Notes: generated by a model from the sequence alone, not told the origin. A stretch of DNA of 64,000 nt from Perilla frutescens (GCA_026008535.1 BRKX01000007.1:52813001-52877000); one strand, 5' to 3'; positions 1-11,119 are shown, counted from the stretch's first letter. A program made the numbers and translations.

Positions 1-106
1 AATAAGGGTAGGAAGCTTCTAGGCTTTGGATAGCAATGAGAATAAGATTATAGGATAATTATAAATTTTTAGGAAATATTTTAAGAATAAAATGATAAGC
101 ATATGA

Positions 107-1546
107 ATAAATGTTGAAGATAAATTTGAAGAGCCCCAACCGGAGAAGGTACCGCTATTTGAAGAAGAGGACGAGGCACCCGCTGACATCAAAAAGTGGG
201 CACTGGAGAAAGCAAAAGGGAAAAGAAAGGTTGGAGAGCCCATTCCAGAGCCAACCGAGCAGCCGGAGGTGTCCCAGCAAGGGGATACTGAAGAAGAGAA
301 GAAGCAGCAGGAACCCAGTGCCCCCTCCCAAACGCAAGCAGGCTCTGAAGAGCCCTCGGAGGACTCCTCACCCAGGCGAAGGGTGGGAAAATCTGTTAGT
401 GTGAAAGCAGGAGCCAAGCTGGCTGGAGAGGCCTCTTCACGGAAGAGGAAGGCTAAAGAGGGCATTTCAGTCCCTGTGCCTAAAAGAGGCAGAGGGGTGG
501 GGAGCCCCACACCAAGTAAGCCCAGCAGTGGCCCGCCACCAGTCAGGGGCATCATCAACTCAAAAGGAGTCCACCGTGAGACGCTTGCAGCTCTTGGTAT
601 AGAGCAGGAGGTAAGGAATTTATTTTCTGCAATTGGTTGGGAATGCTTTTTAGATATGGAATGTGTTATTTTTCCATCATTATCTCGTGATTTTGTCCAA
701 AACATGAAAATTAAAGCTGTGAACAAGCCTGCTACTTCCACTAGGGTTTTGACTTTTAAACTGATGGGTAGGAACTATTCTGTGTCTGCTGATGACTTGA
801 ATATGTTACTGGGCATCGTGACATACTTGGACCTCCAGGAGGAGGAGTATGTCGATGCCGTGACTGTAGTGCCCGACTCTGCAGAAGGAGTCGACGCAAA
901 ATGGGTAGATATTGGGGATGGATCTGTTTTTCAAAGCGGATCCACAAAAGGATATTGCTTAAATAATGATGCTTTAAGATTCTGCCATAGGGTGTTAGCC
1001 TACAATTTTTTCGGCCGAAAGGATAGCTCCAATTCAATCACTAATCAAGAGCTGTTCATTTTGTGGTGCATGGTTCATAAAATTAAAATCAATTTTGGTT
1101 CTGTGGCCATTGCACATTTTCGGGAAATTAAAACACACCCTAGGCATCGTATCTCTTGTGCCCAATTCATCACCCAGATTGCAGTTAGATATAGGCTCCT
1201 TGACTTGCATGATACTGATTTAACCCCCCTTCCCCGTGAGTATTTTGATCTTAACTGCTTGAGAAGAATATAAGATGTGGTTGACGATGAGGATGGAAAG
1301 CCTATTTTCTTTGTGCCGGGGGCAGACCCCTCGAGCATACTTTTAGCTATGGCAGATACATCGAAGAAACCACCAGCAGGGAAGGCATCGCAGAGGGAGC
1401 ACCCGGTCGCAGTGATCATGAGGAGACTTGAGTTGATAGAGAATGCCCAGTTCCAGACCAATGAAAAACTGACCCGAATCGAAGCAGCCCTGAAGGCCTA
1501 TTTCAAGCATGTTGGGTTCTCCTACCCAACGCCTGCAACCGATTGA
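107..1546 (+). pseudogene. Athila env-like ORF (putative plant transposon protein domain), one nonsense codon
   Basis: The reading frame is open from 107, after a stop at 104-106, to 1546 except for a TAA at 1271-1273. It has no ATG near its start, so translation would need splicing or an upstream exon. The first ~150 codons are Lys/Glu/Pro/Ser-rich and probably disordered. From about 600 to 1270 there is a folded domain with segments such as FSAIGWECFLDMEC, FKLMGRNYSVSADDLNMLLG and FILWCMVHKIKINFG, which match the plant transposon domain family found downstream of pol in Athila-like elements. The part after the stop ends in a helical, coiled-coil-like stretch (RRLELIENAQFQTNEKLTRI). I see no clear signal peptide or transmembrane segment, so the envelope role is known only by position in the family. 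The ORF downstream of pol in the SIRE element at 36.7-38.4 kb looks like a distant relative. Confidence 0.7.
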
Positions 1547-2723
1547 CTTGGTTCTTTCTGTCCTTTAGATTAGGTTTTGTTTTGATTTGTTTTTGTTGTT
1601 CTTCTATTTTCTTTGTTTTTGTCGTTTGAGTCTGTGTCCACACTTTGCAAGTTGCAAAGTGTGTAGGTGGGTAGTTGAGTCAAAGCATGTTATTTTGTGA
1701 GTCTGTGTGGGCATTTCACGTAATAATCCAACTTTAATTGCTTTACAGAAAAATCAGCATGCCCAATTGAGATAGGGATGACGAACGAGTTTTAGCATGC
1801 CCTGTGAGACTTGAGCCTATATAATGTATGCTTCAATTTACAGTTTTCTTTCATTAATGAGTGTGAATAATTCTGTGCTCATGATGTTCTAGAATTTGCC
1901 TCTGTTCTGTGTTGAACTCTTGGAATTATTGATGCACATGTAGATGAGATAGGCCGTGTTTTGCTAAGCCACTGAAATAAAATAACTCCCACCAATGACA
2001 TAGCCCTTGCAGCCCCTTGAGCCTATAAAATGCCCTGGCCGATTTTGTTCTGGGATGGTTTATACTTAATCAGGGCATTATAAAACCTGAAAAGAAAAAT
2101 GGGGCAGGAGAGCTATTTCTGGGAAGGCATAAATATGATGGGGCCAGAAAAGATGGGGGGAAGAATTAAATATATAAAAAAAAGAAAAAAAAGTGATTAG
2201 AAAAAGAAAAAAAAAAGAAGAGTCTGAATAAAAATCCCCCGAGTTCTAAGTGTTTAGAATGCCCAAAATAAGAGAAATTCAGTGCCTGAACAGGGCACAG
2301 GAAGGTAGTGAGTAGAAAGGAGCTGGGGAGGGGTCTGTACAATCAATAAAAACCCCTCCCATTTAAAATGCCCAACTGTAGCCTAAAAAGCCCTATTGAT
2401 ACTAGTGCATCATGGTTTCTGGAGAATGAACAGCAGAACTTTGGCAAACTTATGGGACGAATTTGCATAGAATTATAGCCGAAATGAGAGTATACACTGA
2501 GTGAAGAGAGTCTGTGAGGAACACCAAGCTAAAACTCATTTTTGACCTATTTTAGGTATGCTGAAACTTTGCATTTTTGTCGGATTATTTCTGATGTGCC
2601 CACACTGAGTAACAGTTTGCATGCTTGTGTCTTGAGTCTGTTTCTTTTCTCCTTTCTTTTTTTTTGTTTTTCTGGATGCGTTGCACCCCATGCTTGAGGA
2701 CAATCATGTTTAAAGTGTGTGGG
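1547..2723 (+). other. Noncoding 3' internal region of the Athila element with polypurine tract
   Basis: No coding sequence is visible. There is an A/AG-rich stretch around 2160-2220 and many scattered GCCC words. The end, about 2693-2723, has the TTGAGGACAATCATGTTTAA block followed by a G/T-rich degenerate polypurine tract directly before the LTR. That arrangement is usual for second-strand priming in Athila elements. Confidence 0.6.
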
Positions 2724-4323
2724 TGTGATAAGTCCATTTTTTCGTGTTTTTATGGGCATTTTATCCTCTATAAATGTCCTTTTTAGTGTGTTTTGAGTCG
2801 AAAAGAACTAGGTTGCGGTCAAAGAGCATTCCAAAAGTCGAGTCTGGCGGAATGGGCATTTTATGCCCAGTTATTCACGTATATCTCACACATATGTTCA
2901 TTAGAGGCACAGGGGACTTCTTCAGTATCCATCCCACATTCGTTCGGTGAAGTGGGCATATCAGATACGGATGGAGCTGACAGATGATGCCGTGCCCACA
3001 GTTCTCGCACAGACTCGACCACAGGGCAGAATGGGCATTCCAGTGAAATTCGAGATTCAGTTGAAGGACAGCTGGTGGAAGGATAGCTACATATCCGCAG
3101 GAGAGTTGGAGCTAAGTTGGACTCCTGAAAGGTGCTGCAACAAAAGGATAAGTTCAGACGAGGAGATAAGCTCAATCTAAGGAGATAAGAGCAATCCCTA
3201 AAAAATAGGGATTTGTTGAAGATGAAGCTTATCCAGTCAAAGTCAGCGAGGGCACACCGTTCTGGATTTTCAGCAGAAGACCCTCGCCTGTGGGGGAAAC
3301 TCTACTTGGAAATGTAGTTATTTAAACAAGTTTAATCTCTGGAAAAACGAGCTTTTAGACACTCTGAAACATTTCTACAGTTTATATTTTCTGCATCTTT
3401 AATTTCCGCACGCTGCTTAGGCGGCCAAACAATCCGAAAGGTCTTAAACCTTCGGGACTTAGGTTATGTTGATGTTTCCCGACCTTGGAGTCGAGTTTTT
3501 ACTTAATTAATTCAGTAAGTTCTTGTTTATTTTTATGTCTTTAAATTCTGCAGTTTTAATTATGTCTAGCCTTCTCGGTTAGATCTTTAATTCTGGCATT
3601 TGAATGATGAAATTGGATTAAGCATAAATCTGGACTCGTGAGGCCAAAATGGGTATAGTAATGCATGATTAGTTTCCGTTAATTCTTATGCCTTGTTCCA
3701 CGTGAGTGTGTGTCTGAAGTGCCCAATGTGGCTGATCACTCGTTAGGTAAAGAGGGCACACCACTATTAATTAAATTGGTGAATCGTGACTATGTGTCGG
3801 TTCATATAGTAATAAGGGAATTAATAGGGTGTTGTGGGAACAAGAGGAATCAGTTGAACACAACAGATCTGGGTCCGTCTAGGGCACACTGCTGCTTGTT
3901 CGCTTACATCTCTTAGAGGAATCGGGAGGTGGGTAACTGGTTAGGGGTTTAATCGAAGAGGAATCAATTTTAAACCTAAAATGAAAGGATGGATGAGGAG
4001 ACGCAGAGAGGAATCCGGTCACCATAACAAGATGACGTATCATGTATGAAAATCGGTGTGCCCATGATCGAGTTGTTTTATGTCTAAACCAAATTCTAAT
4101 TCAAATGCCAGAACCTTTTGTTATTTGATATTTTCTTTAGTTTCTTTCGCAGATTTAAATTCAGTATAGTTACAACACCAAAACCCCCCTTTGTGATTGG
4201 TTACTTGAAGATAGAATCGCAACAGCTCTCTGTGGGATCGACCCGTACTCATTGGCTAGCTACGCTCGCTGTGGGCACAAGAGTTTACAAATATATTTTT
4301 GAGCGCGAAACGACCGCGCGTCA
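2724..4323 (+). repeat. 3' LTR of the Athila element
   Basis: Begins TGTGATAAGTCC (2724) and ends near GACCGCGCGTCA (4323), about 1.6 kb, with TG...CA ends. The block CTCTGTGGGATCGACCCGTA followed by CTCGCTGTGGGCAC is characteristic of LTR ends in this lineage. Short ORFs inside are chance. The end is placed by motif, not by comparison with a second LTR. Confidence 0.65.
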
Positions 4324-4699
4324 AGGTGCTAGTTCTACAAAACGGCAAACTAGAGGTGTTCGTTGTAGAAACAACAATTTCTAAAGGTTTTATGGTGGAT
4401 GAACAACAGTTTGTGAGTTTTGGGATCAAAAGTGTAGACAAGAAGGCCAAATGGGTGGAAAAATGATGGAGGTATCATCCATACTTTAAAAAGAAGAATG
4501 AAATCAGTTGGGCAATAATTATGGATCAAAAGACGCTCATGCAAGCAAACATGGAGGATCCGAGTTCTAACATCTGTCGCCAAACACTCTCTTTTGATGT
4601 GTTTACTTTACAAGTTAACAAAAATGTGCCACCAGATACTAATGTACCACTAGATTTATTCGTGTTGCACATACCAAAGCATTGTGTGGTGGAGTTTAA

Positions 4700-4900
4700 T
4701 TGTTCGACATCGACTGGATGTTGAAGAAGAGGCGTGTTGTGCATGGTAACCAATCAATTTTTGATAGACGGCTCATGCTGGTGTTTGATCCAGGATATTC
4801 AGATTTGAGGACAAATCCCTTTCAAGAGGAGGATAATGAAATGATCCAAGGTGGGGTGGCACTCGATCCAGTTCAAGTAATTGTGGATCCAATTACATGA
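4700..4900 (+). pseudogene. Remnant of the Ty3/gypsy polyprotein C-terminus
   Basis: Around 4785-4850 the + frame reads SDLRTNPFQEEDNEMIQ, the motif (D-RTNPFQEEGND) found at the end of the pol polyprotein in many plant gypsy elements. The reading frame before it (4324-4760) is open only in pieces and I do not recognise it. This is an old truncated element lying just 3' of the Athila LTR, which may have inserted into it. No protease, RT or integrase motif survives. Confidence 0.5.
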
Positions 4901-5460
4901 TCAAGGAGTGTTTATTGCATTTATTCGAGAATGATAGATCCCAGAGCTATCCGGGAGGCCCGTTGAAGGTTTTGGGCCATTTCTAGGAAAGCCCTAATTG
5001 GATTAAATGTTTAGAAATTCTATTTTAATTAGGATAGTTTATTTTATTAATTATTTGTTATTTTCAGATTTTATAAACATTAGAATTATAATTTCTTTAT
5101 TTTGGCAGATTTATTTCCTTAGCAGATTATTTCCTTATTTTCTATAATTTTGTTTAGAAAACTTATTCTATACCATCCCTATATAAAGGGGGCTTGGGAG
5201 GACGAAAATTATCACACATTTTATCGATAAAATTCATGAGTTTTTATCACTTTTAAAATTTATCCGAGTTGAATGAGAAACTCTCATGAGATTCAATTCT
5301 GACTTATCAAACGAATCACCCATCCCTATTGTAGCGTCTTTACTTATATTCTAAGGTTATTGTATCCAATCACAGTTGAGTTGTAGATTTCATATATCTA
5401 CATTTTATATGTGTTGTGAGATTCGAGTCGAAGAACGTCATCCTATATCATGTTGTAATT
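4901..5460 (+). repeat. LTR-like sequence following the gypsy remnant
   Basis: AT-rich DNA downstream of the pol tail with a likely promoter (CTATATAAAG near 5180) followed by a leader, as in gypsy LTRs. No second copy is present in the window, so the ends are approximate. Confidence 0.4.
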
Positions 5461-5554
5461 GGATACTCCTGTGGTAGATTCTCATCGTCATCAATCTGCC
5501 AGCGAGGATCGCATTAGGTTAGTTATGTTGGCAATAGTCACGGGAAGAATATGG

Positions 5555-5855
5555 GATATTATCTCACTGACAGCATATAACCTCAATGGGCAGCATTTGT
5601 TAAATCTATTAATGCTCCACAAATTAGGAAACATCAACTGTTTGCTCAACATTCAAGAAGTTGTTCGAAAAGATGTTGAAGCGAGCATTTGGTGTTCTAC
5701 AAGCTCGTTTCCATTTTATCAAATGACCATGCTTTATTTGGGATCGTGATATGAGAGGAAAAGTAATGCTTGCTTGCATCATCATGTAGAATATGATAGT
5801 GGAAGATGAGAGATACACTTATCTAAATTTTTGTGATCCTACAGAGTTTATGTAA
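5555..5855 (+). pseudogene. PIF/Harbinger transposase C-terminal remnant (HARBI1-like), frameshifted
   Basis: Fragments of a plant Harbinger DDE nuclease appear in successive frames: WAAFVKSINAPQIRKHQLFA near 5590-5650, VVRKDVE near 5660-5680, RAFGVLQARFHFIK near 5681-5722, then ACIIM, NMIVEDER and FCDPTEFM up to a TAA at 5853-5855. KDVERAFGVLQ-R normally surrounds the last catalytic Glu of the family. Here the V-E and R-A-F parts are separated by one extra base, and two in-frame stops (TGA, TAG) follow. No N-terminal half, MADF/Myb-like partner ORF or TIRs were found, so this is a dead fragment of about 100 codons. Confidence 0.75.
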
Positions 5856-6721
5856 GCTAGACAGTTTAATACTTAGAGTGGAAATATTGAAGAAAATGAT
5901 GATCCAAATTTTAAATTCTCTACAGAACGGATTGCAAGCTCATCTAGTTAATTGTTAAATAGATCACAACACTGTAACAGAAAAGCTCATAATACTCTAA
6001 AAAATGGCTTCATCGAGCATATTTCGCAAAAGTTTCACCGAGAAATTTGAATGTGCAATTTTTCTCTTTCTGTTTGACGCGTGTTCACTTTGTTTTACAT
6101 CGTATTCTCATTGTTGTAATTTATTATTTATGTTATTACTTTAGTTTGTAATATTTTTGGTATTGGTTATTTATTTCTATTTATTACTCAATTTTTCTTG
6201 TTGGAATATTTTCATTTTTTGTTATAATTACAATTTTTATATTATTTTTATTACAAGTAATATTTTAATATTAAAAATAAAATAAAATAAAATAAAAGAA
6301 TCATATATAATGTTGTGGTTGGGGATCATGGATAAAACATGTGAAATAGGCGTGGTCTAGTTGCATGAATATTGATGATGTGAAAGATAAATTAATTAAA
6401 TATTAAAATGGTTGGGTGATTGCGTGATTGGGTGGTTAATGTTATTTATGATATTACAAGCCGATTTTGTGAGGGTGAATTATGGCCAATATCCATTTAT
6501 AATAAGTTCAATAGATATTATCTAAGAAATTAAAAAAAGATCGAGAGATAAGAAGATTATATTAAAAGAAAAGAGTGGACACCATAATTACACAACACTT
6601 TTAAAAATATGCATACAGAAAAAGTTTATAAAAAACTAATTAAATACTAAAATATATTGAGGCTTACGTGGTTCTTAAATTTGGTTACATGCCATGAATA
6701 TACGTGGCAACAAAATATTTT
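5856..6721. other. AT-rich DNA with no recognised gene
   Basis: Very AT-rich and without an ORF of note. Nothing was recognised apart from the 8-bp word AATATTTT at 6714-6721, which recurs at 8316-8323 and flanks the next element. Confidence 0.5.
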
Positions 6722-8315
6722 GATAAAAACTTGTATGAGACCGTCTAACGGATCCCCTTACGTTAGACGGGTCAAAATCCGCCCAAATCCGTTCAAACCC
6801 GCGCCCAGATCCGTGCCTGCTGCTGAATATTTTTTATTTTATTTTTTTCCTTTCTTTTCGGTTCATGTTGCTGTTGGGCCTTTTTTTTTGCCTTTTTCTC
6901 TCAGTTCCTATTGCTGCTGGGCCAAAAGGCCCACTCCCCTTCTTCTTTCTTCCACCTTTTTTCTTTCTTTTCTTCTAATCTTGTTCGTTTTTTTTTCCTT
7001 TTTGTTGTTTTAATAATTATTGTTTATTAAGCGTAATACACGAGGTCACGCGTTAGCATCGTACGAGACGTCGAATAATAAATAATAAATTAATTCAGTT
7101 TAATTTTAGGTTATATATTTATTTCAAAAAATATTTTTTTTTAAATAAAAAAATATAACCTGAAAATAAATTGCATTTAAAAAAAGTATCACTAATTGCA
7201 GAAGAAAGTATCACTAATTGCAGAAGAAAGTATCACTGATTAGAAGAAAAGTATCACTAATTGCACAAGAAAAATATCACTAATTGCAGAAGAAAAGTAT
7301 CACTAATTGAAGCAAAGTATCACTAATTAGAAAGCAAAGTATCACTAATTACAGAAGAAAGTATCACTAATTAGAAAAAGAGTATCACGAATTGCAGACG
7401 AAAGTATCACTAATTGAAGTAAAGTATCACTAATTATAGAAGAAAGAATCACTACTTAGAAAGAAAAGTATCACTAATTCCAAAAGAAAGTATCACTAAT
7501 TAAAAGAGAAGTATCACTAATTGCAGAAGAAAGTACCACTAATTAGAAAGAAAAGTATCACATATTGCAGCAGAAAGTATCACTAATTAGAAGAAAAGTA
7601 TCAGTAATTGCAGAAGAAAGTATCACTAATTAGAAAGAAAAATATCAGTACAAACATATTGCAATTCAAAAATTGAATCATTAGCTACATAAAAGAAAAT
7701 GTTGCAATTCAAAAATTGAACATGATTGTGAGTAGTAACTACTCATTATATTAGTGATGCTTCATTTTTTATTACTAGTGATACTTACTTCATAATTAAT
7801 GATATTTCTCTGTTGTTAATTTAATAATTAATGCTTAATCATCGGTAATTTTCATTTTAATGAAAATATAACTTTTATGTTGTGAAATATCATTAACATT
7901 GATGTGAAGTATCATTAATTATGGATGAAGTATCATTAATAAAATTATTATAAAAAACCACACAACTTCGTAGTGAAGCGTAAATTAGAGCCGAAAAAAA
8001 AACTGCCAAAAAAAAAGAAAAAAAATATGTAGATGTGCTGCCAAAAAGAAAAGAAAAAAAATTTGTCCAAACCTTGCGTGTTAGAGAGAGGGAGTGGGAA
8101 TGGGGGTGGGGTGGGGAGGGGTGGGGTGGGGCTGTCGAAAAGGGAAAAAAAAGAAAGAAAGAAAGAGGTACAACTTGTGTACGTGTTAGAGAGAGGAGGT
8201 GGAGGTGGGGGTGGGGGTAGGGTGGGGCTGCCAAAAAAAAAAAAATAGATTCGGATTGGATTAGGATCCGTTTAACGGAAGCGACCCGTTAGACCATCCT
8301 ACAGGAGTGTGCCCC
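6722..8315. mobile_element. Non-autonomous TIR element (GACCGTCTAACGG ends) carrying a minisatellite
   Basis: The left end (TTGTATGAGACCGTCTAACGG, then TTACGTTAGACGGGTC) is the imperfect reverse complement of the right end (CCTGTAGGATGGTCTAACGG, then TTCCGTTAAACGGATCC, read from 8310 leftward), giving TIRs of about 45 bp that each contain a doubled GTTAGACGG-type motif. AATATTTT flanks both sides. The inside is noncoding: pyrimidine-rich DNA (6830-7000), a tandem array (7181-7650) and G-rich tracts (8100-8230). There is no transposase. The ends resemble a common plant MULE/foldback type; the class is inferred. Confidence 0.65.
7181..7650 (+). repeat. Minisatellite of about 21 GTATCACTAATT units
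   Basis: About 21 units of 20-24 bp share the core GTATCACTAATT followed by a purine spacer. Two spacer types, GCAGAAGAAA and AGAAAGAAAA, often alternate, suggesting a dimeric higher-order unit of about 44 bp. Further GTATCATTAAT words continue to about 7945. Confidence 0.9.
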
Positions 8316-9533
8316 AATATTTTAGTACTCATAAATATTAATAATGGTCATATGTAGATAATTAATTGTTGTAATATACCATATAAGCCAAAAAAATATT
8401 AATGAAATAGTGCAAATCTAAATCATGAGTGGGTGTCGATTTTTTTTTTTTTTTTTTTGTATTTAACCACACATATATATAATTAGTTATTATGTGTAGC
8501 TAATACTTTTTCTAATTTTCCACATAACCAAAAAAATATAGGGAGGTCAATTGTTTTAAATATAAATGTGATTATTGTAGTCGAAATAATATAAATGTAA
8601 TTAAAAAGATTTTGTCACACTTATTAAATATCAATAAGTAGCTCTCCTGGGCGAAATCTTGGTAGAGCCTAGACATTTTTCTTATTTTTATAATATATTA
8701 TTACATATTATTATGTATATATTAGTTTTACATTCACCCTACATCACACATTCATTATATAATGAAAATTGAGATGTAATTTGTATAAAAACTCAAATTA
8801 ATTTTTCAACTTTTTTAAACCTTTCTTATATACATAATCAATTGTAGATTGAAAATTTGAGATTTCAGTTTCTGTATAAAATATTGGGTAACCTTACATG
8901 GAAACGTCAAATTTAGTTCTTCCACTTTTTTTCATTTATGCTATATCCCACATTGGTTATAGATTGAAAAAATATAATGCAAGTTGTATAAAAGATTTCA
9001 AGTTGTATAAAAGATTGGGATCTGAAAAAACTCAATTTTTTTTTTTTATTTGATCATATTTTGAATCAAAAAAATTAAGAAAAAAAAATAAAAATATTAG
9101 GGGCCCCTAATTGGCCGATTAATGGCCAAGACGCCAAGACTGCGAGGATTGGGCCTCTCCGATTTCTCAAGGGTGTTTCGGGCAGGGAGGGATAGCCTTA
9201 TTTCTTCCACCATGATATAAATGCATACGTGTGTCTGTATAATGATAAAGGTGAATTGAAGGCGAACACTGCCCATGCCTCCTGAGTCAGAGCCTGACTA
9301 TTCAGATGGAGGACATGCCTGTATCTGTTGTGTGGGGGACCAAAATATGATAATTGCATACGTATTTTTGATTAATTCCAATTAAATAACCTGGAGAAAC
9401 TGATCATACAAATAAAAACAACAGTCTGATTTCCGCTATTTTGAAAAGGACTACTCAATCAGACAAAATAGAGTGACAAATAAATGAAATTGCAGGGCGC
9501 TTCAATTACAATGTCCGATCACCAAAAGAATTC
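8316..9533. other. AT-rich intergenic DNA, no gene recognised
   Basis: Contains a poly-T run near 8440-8457 and no coding sequence. The more GC-rich part at 9100-9330 holds a small hairpin, listed separately. Confidence 0.5.
9181..9317 (+). other. Hairpin-forming segment
   Basis: 9274-9317 folds on itself: CATGCCTCC pairs with GGAGGACATG, and TGAGTCAG with CTGACTATTCA, around a 3-nt loop. The strand 9271-9284 can also pair, with one bulge and a few mismatches, with 9183-9197 (CAGGGAGGGATAGCC). The second pairing looks like a decayed microRNA precursor. No transcript evidence is available. Confidence 0.3.
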
Positions 9534-9918
9534 GAGAAGAGATCCTCTAATCTCAATTTTGTGTGTCAATGGTATATCAACATTAAAATTATATATTGTT
9601 AGTAATATTTTTTGTGAAAATAAAATTTATTATATTATAATTAATTATAATTAATATTTATGGCTAAAAATTAAATTTTAAAAAATTATATACTTGGAAT
9701 AATCAACTCCGAAAATCAAGTATATTAACTAAAAAATAAAAATTAAATATTAAAAAATAATTATAAACCCTAATTGAGTGGAATAAATCCTAAATAATAA
9801 TGTAAAATTATACTAAGTCAAAAGAAATTAAAATTAAAAAAAATGAAAGAAAAAATAATAATTTTAAAGTTTGATACATAGTTGGCACACACAAGTTGTG
9901 ACTAGAGGATCTCAAATG
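9534..9918. mobile_element. MITE, GAGATCCTCTAGTC family, copy A
   Basis: About 385 bp with imperfect terminal inverted repeats (GAGAAGAGATCCTCTAATCTC at the left; CATTTGAGATCCTCTAGTC as the reverse complement of the right). It aligns over its whole length with copy B at 53453-53849, sharing blocks such as ATTAAAATTATATATTGTTA and ATTATAAACCCTAATTG. Noncoding. The target duplication is unclear here but is 9 bp in copy B, suggesting a MULE-type origin. Confidence 0.8.
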
Positions 9919-10305
9919 GAAAAATTAGCCCTTCCTGCGTTCTAAAATTTATCTGTTTATTTGGTCAAGAAGTCCCAATAAGCTCCTAATTAACAAATAT
10001 ATATCAATAAAGAAGTAAATTACATTTTGATGTATATACCATCAATGATTTAAAATTTATTGTACTAATCAAATATAAATCTAATAAAATGTAGCAATTA
10101 GATTATGCAAATTTTCATTATTCTTGAATGATAGGGATCCTAAACCGATCTGAGGCATAATTGTATGGTGTCAGAATTGCAAGAAAATTTACTAATTTCG
10201 TAATTGATTTCTTTTTTCTTGTTTTCACTTGGTGTAAATAAGGGAAATGCGATTGAAAACAAATTAATTAGGCAAACACTTCCATGCAACGGATGTAAAT
10301 AGCAC

Positions 10306-11119
10306 TATTTCAGACGGGTCGGGTCAAACCCGCGCTTTGACCCGGTCAACGTGGGTCAACCCGTAAAAAAGTAGAAAAAAACGGTTAAATCAGTATCAGC
10401 AGTCTCACTAAAAAGTATCACCAAAAATTCAAAAAGTATCATCTGTATCATTAAAAAGTAAGGTGTCTGCTAGTTATTTTATACTTGTTTATGTAGTTCA
10501 AATTGTGATTTTTGGGGGGTGTTTTTAGGGGTTTATTTTTTGTTTTTTAGGATTTTGGGGGGGGTTTTTTAGGGGTTTATTTTGTTTTTTAGGGTTTTTT
10601 GGAGGGGTTTTTTAGGGGTTTATTTTGTTTTTTTAGGGTTTTTTGGGGGTGTTTTTAGGGGTTTATTTTGTGTTTTTTAGGATTTTTGGGGGTGTTTTTA
10701 GGGGTTTTTTTTTTTTTTAGGGATTTTTGGGGGGTGTTTTTAGGGGTTTATTTTGTTTTTTTAGGGTTTTTTGGGGAGTGTTTTTAGGGGTTTATTTTGT
10801 TTTTTTAGGGTTTTTTGGGGGGTGTTTTTAGGGGTTTATTTTGTGTTTTTTTAGGATTTCTTAATTCTATTTAATACTCATTTCAAACAAATTAAATCAA
10901 TGTATTTTAATTTTAGGGTTCACTAATATTTTTTTGGGTATATATTTTTGGGGAACAAATAAAATTGCTAAAAAAAATGACAAAAACAAGTACAAAAAAT
11001 TGCCAAAAAAAACTGGAAAAAAAGAGGAAAAAATCGACAGAAAAAAAAATAGACGGGTGCGTGGACCCCAAGAGCCGCGCGTGGCACGCACACGTGGACC
11101 CACGCGCCCGTCTGAAATA
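10306..11119. mobile_element. Non-autonomous TIR element (TATTTCAGACGGG ends) with telomere-like minisatellite
   Basis: TATTTCAGACGGG at 10306-10318 is repeated exactly in inverse at 11107-11119. The GC-rich subterminal parts (GGGTCAAACCCGCG; CACGCGCCCG) differ from the AT-rich interior. Near the left end are four AGTATCA words as in the array at 7.2 kb, which ties the two elements together. No coding capacity. Target duplication not evident. Confidence 0.65.
10508..10858 (+). repeat. Minisatellite of GGGGTTTATTTTG / TTTTTAGGG units
   Basis: Eight units of about 42-46 bp, each built of TTTTTAGGGGTTTATTTTG, then TTTTTTAGGG, then TTTTTGGGGGG. The units contain TTTAGGG, the plant telomere heptamer, in an irregular setting. 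One unit has lost its A in the T tract. Strongly strand-biased (G and T on the + strand). Confidence 0.85.

Larger units (their letters stand above)
1..4323 (+). mobile_element. Athila-type Ty3/gypsy retrotransposon, 3' part
   Basis: The 3' half of a large LTR retrotransposon; the 5' LTR, gag and pol lie before the window. Seen in order: an env-like ORF with the plant transposon protein domain, about 1.2 kb of noncoding internal DNA, a purine-rich tract after a TTGAGGACAATCATG motif, and an LTR opening TGTGATAAGTCC. This order and these motifs are typical of the Athila lineage. The 5-bp target duplication cannot be tested because the left end is missing. Confidence 0.75.

Noticed and set aside
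19..741. 240-codon minus-strand ORF rich in Ser, Gly and Pro
   Set aside because: It is the antisense shadow of the low-complexity leader of the Athila env-like ORF, which has recognisable domain motifs on the + strand.
6657..7013. 118-codon + ORF ending in Phe/Leu-rich sequence
   Set aside because: Crosses the left boundary of a transposon and is made of a pyrimidine-rich tract; the apparent membrane segments are low-complexity artefacts.
7181..7650. Regularly spaced repeats that look like a CRISPR array
   Set aside because: Plant nuclear context, variable spacer repeats of only two types, no unique spacers and no cas genes; it is a minisatellite in a TIR element.
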